Part shown: piece by piece, positions 19,071 to 29,312 of the stretch
How the letters are laid out: each line of letters opens with the position of its first letter
How positions within the stretch are numbered: position 1 is the first letter of the stretch
Assembly (NCBI RefSeq): GCF_000744225.1
Contig: NZ_JQLN01000004.1
Span: 1,302,001 to 1,366,000, forward strand
Direction: 5' to 3'
Source: Kitasatospora mediocidica KCTC 9733
GTDB lineage: Bacteria > Actinomycetota > Actinomycetes > Streptomycetales > Streptomycetaceae
DNA length: 64,000 nt
Translations under genes and position numbers: made by a program
Notes under the pieces: generated by a model
Databases searched by the model: none
Told to the model about the DNA's origin: nothing
The model's input: the letters and a program-made list of their open reading frames with translations, nothing else

Positions 19071-19190
19071 TCAGGCCGAACTCGCCCTGTCGCGCAGGGC
19101 CTTCTTCTTCGCCCGGTTGCCGCACTCGCCCATCGAGCACCAACGCCGGTTGCCCGGGCGGGAGGTGTCGCCGAACAGGGCCGCACACTC
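19071..19190 (-). pseudogene. C-terminal remnant of a CGNR zinc-finger regulator
   Basis: About 38 codons read CAALFGDTSRPG, then NRRWCSMGECGNRAKK and a basic tail to a stop. This is the hallmark CGNR zinc finger (CSM..CGNR) that forms the end of about 180-200 residue actinobacterial regulators. The in-frame sequence upstream (to 19313) is Gly-rich and unrelated, with no sign of the N-terminal ABATE domain. The gene seems to have lost its first three quarters. Such regulators commonly lie next to the gene they control; here the neighbour is an MFS exporter. Confidence 0.7.
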
Positions 19191-19333
19191 CCGGTCCCCC
19201 TGCCCGTCCCCCACGCCCCCGGCGCCCGCGTCCGGACCGCCATACCGCCGTCCCGCCGTCCCGCCGCCCTGGCTGCCGCTGTGGACGACCGAGCGCCGCT
19301 CCCCCGCAGGCACTGGAAGTGCCGGGACCGACT

Positions 19334-19379
19334 ATGTCATCATCTGAAGACATCAAACGAAGACATCAGTCGATGACAT
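19334..19379. promoter_or_regulatory. Composite repeat upstream of the MFS exporter, candidate operator
   Basis: Outer inverted arms ATGTCATC (19334-19341) and GATGACAT (19372-19379) enclose two direct copies of GAAGACATCA (19346-19355 and 19359-19368) spaced 13 bases. It lies 39 bases before the exporter start, in an unusually AT-rich patch. The TetR protein encoded after the exporter is the most likely binder; the lost CGNR regulator is another candidate. Confidence 0.5.
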
Positions 19380-19417
19380 GAGCTGGCCGCCCGCGCGCGG
19401 CCGGAGGGGCGGCAGCC

Positions 19418-20950
19418 GTGGACACCGGGACGGATCGACGGACGTGGCGGGAGCGGGCCCTGGTCCCGGTGCTGGTCTTCCTCGGCATGGTGGTCGCGGT
19501 GATCAGCAGCCTGGGCGCACCGCTGGTCCCGACGCTCGCCGTCGTCGATCACGTCTCGCTCTCCGACGCCCAGTGGTCGCTGACCATCACGCTGCTGGTC
19601 GGCGCGGTCGCCACCCCCACCATGGGGCGCCTGGGCGACGGGCCGCACCGGCGGCAGGTGATCCTCGGCGCCGCGGCCGTCGTGCTGGCCGGCAGCGTGC
19701 TGGCCGCGCTCCCGCTCGGCTTCGGGTGGCTGGTGGTCGGCCGCGGGTTGCAGGGCGTCGGCCTCGGGCTGACGCCGCTGGCCATCGCCACCGCCCGCGA
19801 CGCGCTGAGCCCGGAGCGGGCCCGTCCGGCCGTGGCACTGCTGTCGATCACCACGGTGGCCGGCGTCGGCCTCGGCTACCCCCTCACCGGCCTGATCGCG
19901 CAGTCCTTCGGCGTGCACGCCGGCTTCTGGTTCGGGTCCGCCATCAGCGCGCTGGCCCTGCTGGCCGCCGTCCTGGTGCTGCCGAGCACGGCGGGCCGGG
20001 CCCGGCACCCACTGGACGTGCTGGGCGCGGTGCTGCTCGGCGCGGCGATCGCCGGGCTGCTGCTCGTCCTGAGCGAGGGCGACGTCTGGGGCTGGTCATC
20101 GCCGCGGCTGCTGGGCCTGGCCGCCGCCGCGATCGCGCTCACGGCCTGGTGGGTGCTGCACGAGCTGCGAACCGCGCACCCCCTGGTGGACCTGCGGCTG
20201 GCCCGGCACCGGGTCGTGCTGACGGCCGACGTGACCGGCCTGATCGCTGGCGTCGCGATGTACCTGCTGATGTCGCTGGTGACCCGCTTCGTGCAGACCC
20301 CGGCCGTGGCGGGCTACGGCTTCGGCGCCTCGATCGTGGTCACCGGGCTGGTGCTGCTGCCGTTCTCGGTCGCCAGCGTGCTGTCCAGCAAGCTGGTGCC
20401 GGTGCTGGCCCGGCGCACCTCGACCGCCCTGGTGCTGCCGGTCGGCTGCGCCATCTCGCTGGTCTCCATGCTCACCTTCGCGTTCGCCCGGGACAGCCTC
20501 TGGGAGCTCTTCGTCACCATGGCGATCGCCGGGCTGGGTGTCGGCTGCACGTTCGCGGTGATGCCGGGGCTCATCGTCAGCTCCGTCCCGGCGCATGAGA
20601 CCGGCAGCGCGATCAGCTTCAACCAGGTGCTGCGCTACGTCGGTTACTCCACCGGCAGCGCGCTCAGCGCGGCGGTGCTGGAGGCGCACACCCCGGCCGG
20701 GCACCTGCTGCCGTCCGGGTCCGGCTACCAGAGCGCCGCGCTGCTGGGCTGCGCGGTGTGGGTGGTCACCGGCGCGGTTACGATCGTCCTGCTGCGCCGC
20801 GCGGCTGCCGCAGCCTCCGCGACGAGCCCGGCCACGATGGTGATCGCCGGTGCGGATCCGAAGGAGGAGGAGCTGCTGATGGAGGAGAGCATCGCCGACG
20901 CCGCGACCGGCGAGGACGACGCGCGCCCGGCCGGCCGGGCCGCCCGTTGA
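19418..20950 (+). CDS. MFS multidrug exporter (DHA2-like, about 14 helices)
   Basis: A 510-residue integral-membrane transporter. Motif A is seen as GRLGDGPHRRQ after helix 2, and VVGRGLQGVGLGLTPL is the family's helix-4 region. GVGLGYPLTGLIAQSFGVHAGF gives the drug/proton antiporter motif C (G-x6-G-x3-G-P-like). Total length and hydrophobic pattern suit 14 helices. It probably exports a toxic small molecule by proton antiport. GTG 19418 follows GGAGGGG. The TTGA overlap with the next gene couples it to a TetR regulator, the usual self-regulated exporter pair. Confidence 0.9.
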   Translation: MDTGTDRRTWRERALVPVLVFLGMVVAVISSLGAPLVPTLAVVDHVSLSDAQWSLTITLLVGAVATPTMGRLGDGPHRRQVILGAAAVVLAGSVLAALPLGFGWLVVGRGLQGVGLGLTPLAIATARDALSPERARPAVALLSITTVAGVGLGYPLTGLIAQSFGVHAGFWFGSAISALALLAAVLVLPSTAGRARHPLDVLGAVLLGAAIAGLLLVLSEGDVWGWSSPRLLGLAAAAIALTAWWVLHELRTAHPLVDLRLARHRVVLTADVTGLIAGVAMYLLMSLVTRFVQTPAVAGYGFGASIVVTGLVLLPFSVASVLSSKLVPVLARRTSTALVLPVGCAISLVSMLTFAFARDSLWELFVTMAIAGLGVGCTFAVMPGLIVSSVPAHETGSAISFNQVLRYVGYSTGSALSAAVLEAHTPAGHLLPSGSGYQSAALLGCAVWVVTGAVTIVLLRRAAAAASATSPATMVIAGADPKEEELLMEESIADAATGEDDARPAGRAAR

Positions 20951-21522
20951 GCGCCGAGGGAACCGCCCCCGTCCGGCGACGCGACTCCGGCCGCAGTCGC
21001 GAACTGCTGCTGGAGGCGGCCGCCGAGCTCTTCGGTGAGCGCGGCTACGACCGCACCACCACCCGGGAGATCGGCGAACGCGCCGGGGTGGACCCCGCCC
21101 TCATCGCCCGCTACTACGGCGGCAAGGCGCAGCTCTACATCGCCGTGATGCGCGCCGAGCAGGGCGACACCACCCCGGCCGACCTGCTCGCCCCCGAGCG
21201 GTTGCGCGAGCTGCTGGCCCGGGTCGCCCACCGTGGCCCCGGCCCGGTCTTCCGGGCCGCCGCGCTCCCCCACGACGACCCGGTGGTCCAGGACGCCGCC
21301 CGCGCCCAGCTGCACAGCCGGCTGGTCAGCCCGTTGTGCGAGCACTTCACCCGCGAGGGGCTGGACCGCCCGCAGCTGCGCGCCGAGGTGGCGGTGGCCG
21401 CCTTCGTCGGCGTCGTGCTGGCCCGCAACGGCGGCGCCTTCGACGAGCTCGCGGCGGCCGGGCCGGAGGAGCTGTTCGAACTCGTCCACGACCTGCTGGG
21501 CGGCACCCTGCCGAACGGCTGA
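20947..21522 (+). CDS. TetR-family transcriptional repressor
   Basis: A 191-residue regulator. The helix-turn-helix spans about residues 14-60 (LLLEAAAELFGERGYDRTTT, then IGERAGVDPALIARYYGGK). The C-terminal ligand domain has FTREGLDRPQLRAE and ends in ELVHDLLGG. The start is taken as TTG 20947, which overlaps the exporter stop as TTGA; no ATG or GTG fits better. The position after an MFS gene suggests it represses the exporter and responds to its substrate. The repeat at 19334-19379 is a candidate operator. Confidence 0.88.
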   Translation: MSAEGTAPVRRRDSGRSRELLLEAAAELFGERGYDRTTTREIGERAGVDPALIARYYGGKAQLYIAVMRAEQGDTTPADLLAPERLRELLARVAHRGPGPVFRAAALPHDDPVVQDAARAQLHSRLVSPLCEHFTREGLDRPQLRAEVAVAAFVGVVLARNGGAFDELAAAGPEELFELVHDLLGGTLPNG

Positions 21523-21548
21523 AGCGTCGGCGACGACGGACGACGTGT

Positions 21549-21833
21549 GTGGCGAGGGTCACCGGGACGCGCGTGGCGGTCGTCGAGCCGCATCCCCCCG
21601 GCGGCACCACGTCGGTGACCAGCACCTGCATCTCGCGCACGGTCACCGGGGCGTTCATGATCGACACGTTCAAGTCCCTGCTGCCGCCCGGCCGGATCAC
21701 CGACGACGTCGGCGCAGGCGTCGGCCAGGTGCACCCCGCCGGCGCCGGACCGATGGCCACGCTGAAGTACGACGACGGCCAGGGCGCCGGCATGGTCATC
21801 GCCGTGGCCGGCGGCGCCGGTTGGCAGCGCTGA
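21549..21833 (+). pseudogene. Probable C-terminal gene fragment, function unknown
   Basis: A frame of 94 codons with normal codon bias: VVEPHPPGGTTSVTSTCISR, then MIDTFKSLLPPGRITDDVGA and ATLKYDDGQGAGMVIAVAGG to a stop. The sequence reads like the end of an exported-protein domain without its beginning. The nearest start is GTG 21549, with only a weak purine run before it. It lies between the TetR gene and a convergent terminator. I read it as the remnant of a larger gene, though a small intact gene cannot be excluded. Confidence 0.4.
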
Positions 21834-21849
21834 GCCCCTCGCGGTACGG

Positions 21850-21886
21850 GCGGGGGCGGCGCCGACAGGCTCGGCGCCACCCCCGC
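21850..21886. terminator. Bidirectional terminator hairpin
   Basis: Arms 21850-21865 and 21871-21886 (16 bases each, one mismatch that can form a G-U pair) with a 5-base loop lie between convergent genes, so the hairpin can serve both strands. Confidence 0.8.
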
Positions 21887-21901
21887 GCACACGGTCGGCG
21901 C

Positions 21902-23002
21902 TCAGCCCTGGGGAAGCTCCCCCGCGTGGTCGGTGACGGCGCGCAGCATGACGGCCGACTCGAAGACCGAGCCCGCCGGGGGGCCACCCTGCTGGCTCGT
22001 GTCGGTGATCCGGACGTCCCGGTGGCCCAGGAACGCGCAGGTGGTCCGGTCGAAGATCAGCTCCATCCGGTCCATTCCGTCCGCACGGACCACCCCGATC
22101 CCGTGCCGCCCCAGCAGGTCGACGGCATCGGGCTCGACCGTCGCCCCCGGGACGGCCGCCGCCGTCTGGCAGAACGCGCCCTCGACAGCCGGCGGGAGCA
22201 GCTGCGTGATCAGGACGTTCTCGATGGTCCTGAAGGCGGCACCGTCCCGTCCGCTCGCCTTCGCGCTCTCGGCGTAGACCCGCTGGAGCAGCTGCGCCGG
22301 ATCGGTCGGCAGCGACGCCAGGTAGCGGTAGTTCGGGGCGGCGAGGCTCGCCGCCACGCCCTGGGCGGGGGTGAGGCCCATCGTGCCGTTCTGCGGATCG
22401 ATGATCAGGCCCTGCGAGACGCCGTCGAGCGGAACCCAGTCCTTGCGCACGCACGCCTGCTGGCCGTCGAACCGCTGAAGCGTCTCGGTGTAGACGAACT
22501 GGCTGTCCTTCACCTGCGGCGCCTGCGCACCCGCCACGGACCTCGCCGCCGCGGCCAGCGCCTGGACCGGGTCCCCGGGAGCCGTCGGCGCCGTGGTGTC
22601 CACTGGGGGCAGCGACGCCTTCGGGCAGATCGACAGCGCCGGGGAAGCGACGCCGGCAGCGGCACCGGACGGCGACGCGGAAGCCGAGGCCGAGGCCGAC
22701 GGACGCGGCGAGGGCACCGGCGTGGGCGACGCGGAGTGCGTGGGGTCGCTCGACACCAGCGGGTCCGTCGGGACGAGGCCGTTGTGGGGGTGGTGCGCCG
22801 GGCCGACCAGGGCCACCGCCACCGCCAGGGCGACCACCAGCGGCGGTGCCGCCAGCCAGCCGATCTGTCGGCGCGGCATCGACCTCGGCTTGGACCGCGG
22901 CTTCGACGCCTTCGCTGCGGCGTCCCGGGTGATCTCGTTCATCAGATGCTCCTTCAACAACCTCTGGCGGTCGGCGCTGAGCATCTCGGGTGAGTCGTTC
23001 AT
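21902..23002 (-). CDS. CU044_5270-family membrane protein coupled to an ECF sigma factor
   Basis: A 366-residue single-span protein. About 50 cytoplasmic residues with a basic stretch precede a transmembrane helix (about 52-72, LAAPPLVVALAVAVALVGPA). A Ser/Pro/Ala-rich linker and an extracytoplasmic domain with three conserved-looking Cys follow. YRYLASLPTDPAQLLQRVYA is the typical segment of the CU044_5270 family, which is regularly encoded after ECF-type sigma genes. It has the topology of an anti-sigma factor but no recognisable zinc-binding anti-sigma domain. The start ATG overlaps the sigma stop as ATGA, indicating tight coupling. Confidence 0.8.
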   Translation of the reverse strand: MNDSPEMLSADRQRLLKEHLMNEITRDAAAKASKPRSKPRSMPRRQIGWLAAPPLVVALAVAVALVGPAHHPHNGLVPTDPLVSSDPTHSASPTPVPSPRPSASASASASPSGAAAGVASPALSICPKASLPPVDTTAPTAPGDPVQALAAAARSVAGAQAPQVKDSQFVYTETLQRFDGQQACVRKDWVPLDGVSQGLIIDPQNGTMGLTPAQGVAASLAAPNYRYLASLPTDPAQLLQRVYAESAKASGRDGAAFRTIENVLITQLLPPAVEGAFCQTAAAVPGATVEPDAVDLLGRHGIGVVRADGMDRMELIFDRTTCAFLGHRDVRITDTSQQGGPPAGSVFESAVMLRAVTDHAGELPQG

Positions 23003-23628
23003 CGGACGTTCTCCTGCGTCGACCAGGCCGTTCCGTCACGGCCGTCCGGTACCTGTCCGGCAGTGACGGTGAGTTCCCGGTTGTGCGTCAGTTCCTGCTC
23101 GGCCAGCGAGCGCAGGCGGCTCCGGGCCCGGGAGAGCCGGGAGCGCACGGTTCCGATCGGGACACCCAGGCACTCGGCGGCGGCCGCGTAGTCCAGCCCC
23201 ACCCAGACACAGAGCCTGAAGACCTCCCGCTCGCCCCGCCTCAGACCACCCAACGCCCTTTGCACGGCGGCTAGTTGCGCTGTGTCATCGAGCCGGGTCA
23301 CCAACTCGTCGGCGAAGTCCGGCACGGCGTCCCGCTCGGGCAGCCGCGCCATCGCGGCCCGGTGCCGCCGGGCGGCCCGCGCGGTGTTGCGCAGCACGTT
23401 GGTGGCGATGCCGAACAACCAGGGCCGCAGGCCCTCACCCTCCTCATGGAGCTTGGCGTGCAACCGCCAGGCCTCCAGAAAGGTGAGCGAGACGGCATCC
23501 TGTGCCGCTGCCCAGTCCCCCAGTGTGCGCAGGGCATAGCCGTAGACGGCCTGCGCATGCTCGTCGAAAAGTTCCCCGAGCGCGGTCGGATCCCCGGCGC
23601 GCAATCGCGCCCGCTGTGACTGTTCCAC
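22999..23628 (-). CDS. ECF-type RNA polymerase sigma factor
   Basis: A 209-residue sigma-70 family factor. Region 2 covers about residues 12-80 (LGELFDEHAQAVYGYALRTL, then AQDAVSLTFLEAWR). Region 4 covers about residues 120-175 (ALGGLRRGEREVFRLCVW, then LGVPIGTVRSRLSRAR). A short Arg/Thr-rich tail follows. The ATGA overlap with the CU044_5270-family gene suggests that protein controls its activity. Its target promoters cannot be read from the window; no clear repeated -35/-10 pair was seen. Confidence 0.92.
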   Translation of the reverse strand: MEQSQRARLRAGDPTALGELFDEHAQAVYGYALRTLGDWAAAQDAVSLTFLEAWRLHAKLHEEGEGLRPWLFGIATNVLRNTARAARRHRAAMARLPERDAVPDFADELVTRLDDTAQLAAVQRALGGLRRGEREVFRLCVWVGLDYAAAAECLGVPIGTVRSRLSRARSRLRSLAEQELTHNRELTVTAGQVPDGRDGTAWSTQENVR

Positions 23629-23906
23629 GGCTACTCCTGTCCGCTCCCCCCACCGGGTTCCCTGTGATCACCGTCACCCCCGTCGGGCACAGCGCGGCAC
23701 CAGAGCGGACACCGGCCCTCGTCGAGCCGAGCCCATCATCGCCCAGGCGCATGCACCGCCCGCCCGCTCGGGCGCGGGCCGTGCACGAAGCGACGGCCAC
23801 TGTTCATGCGGGCGTGCGCTGTGGGGCCCCTCAGTGATCGTTTGACGGGTTGTGATCAGCCTCGTCCCGTACCGGGAGTTGTTCGCGAGAGGCAGGATCT
23901 TCCCCC

Positions 23907-24695
23907 ATGGACCGACGTACCTTTGCCGCCGCTGCGGTGGCCTCCGTGCTCCCCGTCGTGGCGTCGGCGGTGCCGGCGCAGGCCGACGACGCGGCCGCGC
24001 GCGGCGCCGACCGGCGGGAGCGCGGTGACGCCCGGCTGCAGAGCGAGATGCGGTCCGCACTCGCCGACAAGCTCGACGACGCGGGCGCGGCGGCGGCGTT
24101 GGTGCCGTCGATCTTCGACATCGGCTTCACCTGGGACCCGCCGACAACGCGGGTGTCCGGCATCGACTTCATCCTGGCCTACAGCTTCGGCAACCGGGCT
24201 CCCGCCGGGGGCGGCGACCCGGCAAAGGTGCTGTACGAGCCGGGTCCGGTGAACGAGGCGCTGGCCGACACCGTGGCCAAGGTGCGGGCCCGGCGGAACG
24301 TGCCCGTCTACGCGCAGTGGGAGATCGCCCGCTTCCTCCGGTCGAAGTACGGGATGACCGATGTCACCTCCGTCGAGCCGGTGATCGCGGCGGACGGCAC
24401 CATCACGTACCTGAGCACCTACGGCGTCGCCGCCCAGGTGGTGAACCTGCGCAAGTCGCTGCCCGCAGGCGTGGGGACGGCCGGCGTCGTCGGCTTCCGC
24501 GATCACGTCAAGCGCTGCGTGGAGACGACCCGCCTGGCCGGCGTGGCCTCCGCCTACGCTCCCGCCGGATTCACCATGCCCGGCACCTACGACCCGCAGT
24601 CGGGCCAGGCCTGGACACGTCGGCGCGATCTCTACCTGGTCCACGACATGAGCGCGCAGTGGCAGATGCTGGAGCAACAACTGCTGGCCCGCTGA
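23907..24695 (+). CDS. Exported hypothetical protein (Tat-like signal)
   Basis: A 262-residue protein with the N-terminus DRRTFAAAAVASVLPVVASA, a twin-Arg signal followed by a modest hydrophobic core and an Ala-x-Ala site near residue 26. The mature domain starts with a charged helix (RGADRRERGDARLQ) and contains GFTWDPPTTRVSGIDFILAY and VPVYAQWEIARFLRSKYG. No family is recognised. Export in folded form would fit a protein with a cofactor, but none is evident. A purine-rich GAGAGGCAGGA lies about 10 bases before ATG 23907. A 13-base-pair hairpin ends the gene. Confidence 0.65.
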   Translation: MDRRTFAAAAVASVLPVVASAVPAQADDAAARGADRRERGDARLQSEMRSALADKLDDAGAAAALVPSIFDIGFTWDPPTTRVSGIDFILAYSFGNRAPAGGGDPAKVLYEPGPVNEALADTVAKVRARRNVPVYAQWEIARFLRSKYGMTDVTSVEPVIAADGTITYLSTYGVAAQVVNLRKSLPAGVGTAGVVGFRDHVKRCVETTRLAGVASAYAPAGFTMPGTYDPQSGQAWTRRRDLYLVHDMSAQWQMLEQQLLAR

Positions 24696-24718
24696 CACCC
24701 TGCTCACCGCCGGACGCC

Positions 24719-24750
24719 TCGCAGCGCGGGGCCATCACCCCGCGCTGCGA
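24719..24750. terminator. Bidirectional terminator hairpin
   Basis: Perfect 13-base arms TCGCAGCGCGGGG (24719-24731) and its complement (24738-24750) around a 6-base loop lie between the stops of two convergent genes (24695 and 24770). Confidence 0.88.
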
Positions 24751-24769
24751 AAGCCGTTCGGCCCGGCGT

Positions 24770-25291
24770 TCAGCCCGCGCTCGGGCCGGGCGCCCGCTGG
24801 TCGCCTCCGCGCCGCAGCAGGCCGTACGCCCAGCGTTCGTTCAGCCCGGCGAGGAAGCCGACGCTGCCCCAGAAGAAGAAGGCCTTGATCAGCGCCTGAT
24901 GCCCCGCCGGGGTCAGCGGTGCGGGGCCGCAGAGGCCGTCCGGCAGGGCGGGAGGGGTCAGCAGCGTCAGGATGCCGCCGTTGATCAGCAGGAAGAGGGA
25001 GGTGGCCAGGAACCAGCCGACCACCACCCGGTACCAGCCCTCCTGACGCATCGTCTGGGCCAGCTGCACCGGGTCGGAGGGGACGCCGCCGGGGGTCGCG
25101 TCGCCTCCCGGCGCCCGCCGGATCAGCTGGTAGGAGTCGCGAAGCCGGACGATGACGCTGAACACCGCGCCCATCGCCCGGCAGCAGGTGCTGCTCGCGA
25201 CCAGCATCGACGGTGCGCCGCTGGACGAGAGCGGGCCGCAGCTCGTCGTGCCGGCGGACGCCTGCGGTGCACGGTACGTCGCGGGCGTCAC
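24770..25291 (-). CDS. Two-span membrane protein coupled to the LysR gene
   Basis: A 173-residue protein read from GTG 25291, which overlaps the LysR stop as GTGA. The middle carries VFSVIVRLRDSYQLIRRAPG and REGWYRVVVGWFLATSLFLL. Two hydrophobic helices lie at about residues 87-110 and 137-155, the second followed by GLNERWAYGLLRRG. No function is recognised. An internal ATG at 25207 would give a shorter form, but the overlap favours the GTG. It converges on the exported protein gene across a strong hairpin. Confidence 0.65.
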   Translation of the reverse strand: MTPATYRAPQASAGTTSCGPLSSSGAPSMLVASSTCCRAMGAVFSVIVRLRDSYQLIRRAPGGDATPGGVPSDPVQLAQTMRQEGWYRVVVGWFLATSLFLLINGGILTLLTPPALPDGLCGPAPLTPAGHQALIKAFFFWGSVGFLAGLNERWAYGLLRRGGDQRAPGPSAG

Positions 25292-26211
25292 CCGGCTGTG
25301 GGTCGGACCGGCGCAGGGGTAGCCGGGCCGAGCAGGCTGTCGGCCACGGTGTCGGCGAACTCCCTGGTCAGCGGACTGAGTGCGTCCCACTGACGGACGG
25401 CCCAGCCGACGGCCAGCGGGGGCAGCATCGGGATCGGGATCAGCCGGAGCCGTCCGGAGCCGGCGGCGGTCCGGCCGGGGAGTGCGGGGACGACGGCGTG
25501 ACCGAGGCCGAGTTCGGCCAGCAGGACGGCGGTGTCCCAGTCGGCAACACTCGTGGTCGAGGCCAACTCGACTCCCTGCAAGGCCAGTTGCTCCTCCATC
25601 CGGGCACGGGAGATCGAGTTGGCGGGAAGCCGGATGAGCCGGATCCGGGCCAGGTCGGCAGCCACGATGCTGTTCCTGCCCGCGAGCGGATCGTCCGCGC
25701 TGACCGCGAGCACCCAGGGCAGCTCGACGACGGGCCGCTGCTCGACGCCGCGCGCGGGGGCACCGAGGGTGATCCAGGCGAGGTCGGCGGCATTGGCGGC
25801 GAGCGCCTCGAAGCACCGGCGGGTGGAGTTCTCGGTGCGGAACTCCAGGGTGACGTGCGGATGTTGGCGACGGAACCCGACGACGGCGTCGGCCATGAAG
25901 TGGCGCACGGTGGTCGCGCCGGTGACGATCCGGACGGTGCCGGTGTCGCCCTGCTTCAGGTCGCGCAGTTGACGCAGCGCGAGTTCGAGGTGGCCGATGC
26001 CCGCCGCGGCGGCCTGGTGCAGGATGCGCCCGGCCTGGGTGGGGGCGACGCCGCGCGGGAGCCGCTCCAGCAGGGGCAGCCCGACTTCGGCTTCGAGTCG
26101 CTTGACGTGCTGGCTGACGGCGGACTGGGTCCGCGAGAGGTCGCGGGCCACCGAGCTCAGGTTGCCGCTCTCACAGGCGGCGACGAAGACGCGCAGATCG
26201 TCAAGGGTCAT
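25288..26211 (-). CDS. LysR-family transcriptional regulator
   Basis: A 307-residue regulator. The winged helix-turn-helix is at residues 1-60 (LRVFVAACESGNLSSVARDL, then TQSAVSQHVKRLEAEVG). The periplasmic-binding-protein-like effector domain (about 90-295) includes TVRIVTGATTVRHF and WVLAVSADDPLA. ATG 26211 matches the family start; the frame extends upstream to 26337 without a plausible extra domain. It overlaps a membrane protein gene by four bases. The 197-base gap before the PadR gene holds an AT-richer patch (26230-26270) where its own promoter may lie. Confidence 0.92.
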   Translation of the reverse strand: MTLDDLRVFVAACESGNLSSVARDLSRTQSAVSQHVKRLEAEVGLPLLERLPRGVAPTQAGRILHQAAAAGIGHLELALRQLRDLKQGDTGTVRIVTGATTVRHFMADAVVGFRRQHPHVTLEFRTENSTRRCFEALAANAADLAWITLGAPARGVEQRPVVELPWVLAVSADDPLAGRNSIVAADLARIRLIRLPANSISRARMEEQLALQGVELASTTSVADWDTAVLLAELGLGHAVVPALPGRTAAGSGRLRLIPIPMLPPLAVGWAVRQWDALSPLTREFADTVADSLLGPATPAPVRPTAG

Positions 26212-26408
26212 GAGACCCAAGGTATGTCGAGGGCTGATGGAAGAAAACCAGAGGATTGACTTGGGTTTTGCCGGGCTCGACCATGGAGGGGTACCGAGGC
26301 GGCAACCCGTCCGGTGCCGCGTCGGGGTTCCGGACACCGACGCGGCGGCGGACGGGTGTCGACCCTGAGGTCACAGGGCAGCGGGCGCACCGCACGACGG
26401 CCTGACGC

Positions 26409-26993
26409 TCAGGCCGGTTCGCCGTCGGCCGGTTCGGCACCGGCCAGTTCAGCACCGGCCAGTTCGGCACCGGCCAGTTCGGCGCGGGCCTGGGTGAGCC
26501 AGTCGATCCAGGAGGCCTCCAGGCCGATCCCGGCACGCAGCACCAGGTGGTGCAGGCGGTTCTCCTCGTCCGCCTTGCCGGGCGGGAAGTCGCGCTCCTC
26601 GATCGCCGTGTAGTCGGCCAACTGCCGCTGGTGCAGCTCCAGATGGCGTTGCAGCTCGACGTCGAGCCCGGCCGCGCCGACCACCGCGGCCGCCCGCAGG
26701 CGCAGCAGCAGGGCGTCGCGGACCGGCTTGGGATCCTGGCGCTCGGCGACCCAGCCGGCCAGCTCCTCACGGCCGGCCGGCAGCACCTCGTACTCCTTCT
26801 TCTGCCCACGGGTCGGCGGCCCGGGCACCGCGCGGATCAGCCCGCCCTGCTCCAACTTCGCCAGCTCGCGGTAGATCTGCTGATGGGTGGCGGACCAGAA
26901 GAAGCCGATCGACTTGTCGAACCGGCGCGTCAGCTCCAGCCCCGAGGACGGCCTTTCGAGCAGGGCGGTGAGGATGGCGTGCGGGAGCGACAT
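26409..26993 (-). CDS. PadR-family transcriptional regulator with repeat-extended tail
   Basis: A 194-residue regulator. The winged helix is at residues 1-85 (ILTALLERPSSGLELTRRFD, then SATHQQIYRELAKLEQGGLI and QKKEYEVLPAGREEL). A PadR C-terminal helical domain follows (RDALLLRLRAAAV, LHHLVLRAGIGLEASWIDWL). The last 25 residues are tandem AELAG units made by a 15-base repeat (about 26425-26485), an unusual addition. It lies head-to-tail with the downstream end of the flavoenzyme gene (46-base gap), so it may be co-transcribed or separately controlled. Confidence 0.88.
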   Translation of the reverse strand: MSLPHAILTALLERPSSGLELTRRFDKSIGFFWSATHQQIYRELAKLEQGGLIRAVPGPPTRGQKKEYEVLPAGREELAGWVAERQDPKPVRDALLLRLRAAAVVGAAGLDVELQRHLELHQRQLADYTAIEERDFPPGKADEENRLHHLVLRAGIGLEASWIDWLTQARAELAGAELAGAELAGAEPADGEPA

Positions 26994-27038
26994 GGGGAAG
27001 ATCCTAAGCCGCTCCCCCCAGCCGCTCCCACGCGTTCC

Positions 27039-29171
<2,133 letters not shown>

Positions 29172-29312
29172 CTAGTTGCATAAGAGTTCCCGTCCAGCTT
29201 CGGTCCACCGTCCACAGGGAATCCACAAGAACGGCCGCTATCGTCCCGACGAGGTGACGCCGCCGACCGAGGCCCGCACCTCCCCCGGCCGGACATGAGG
29301 AGTGGTGAACAG

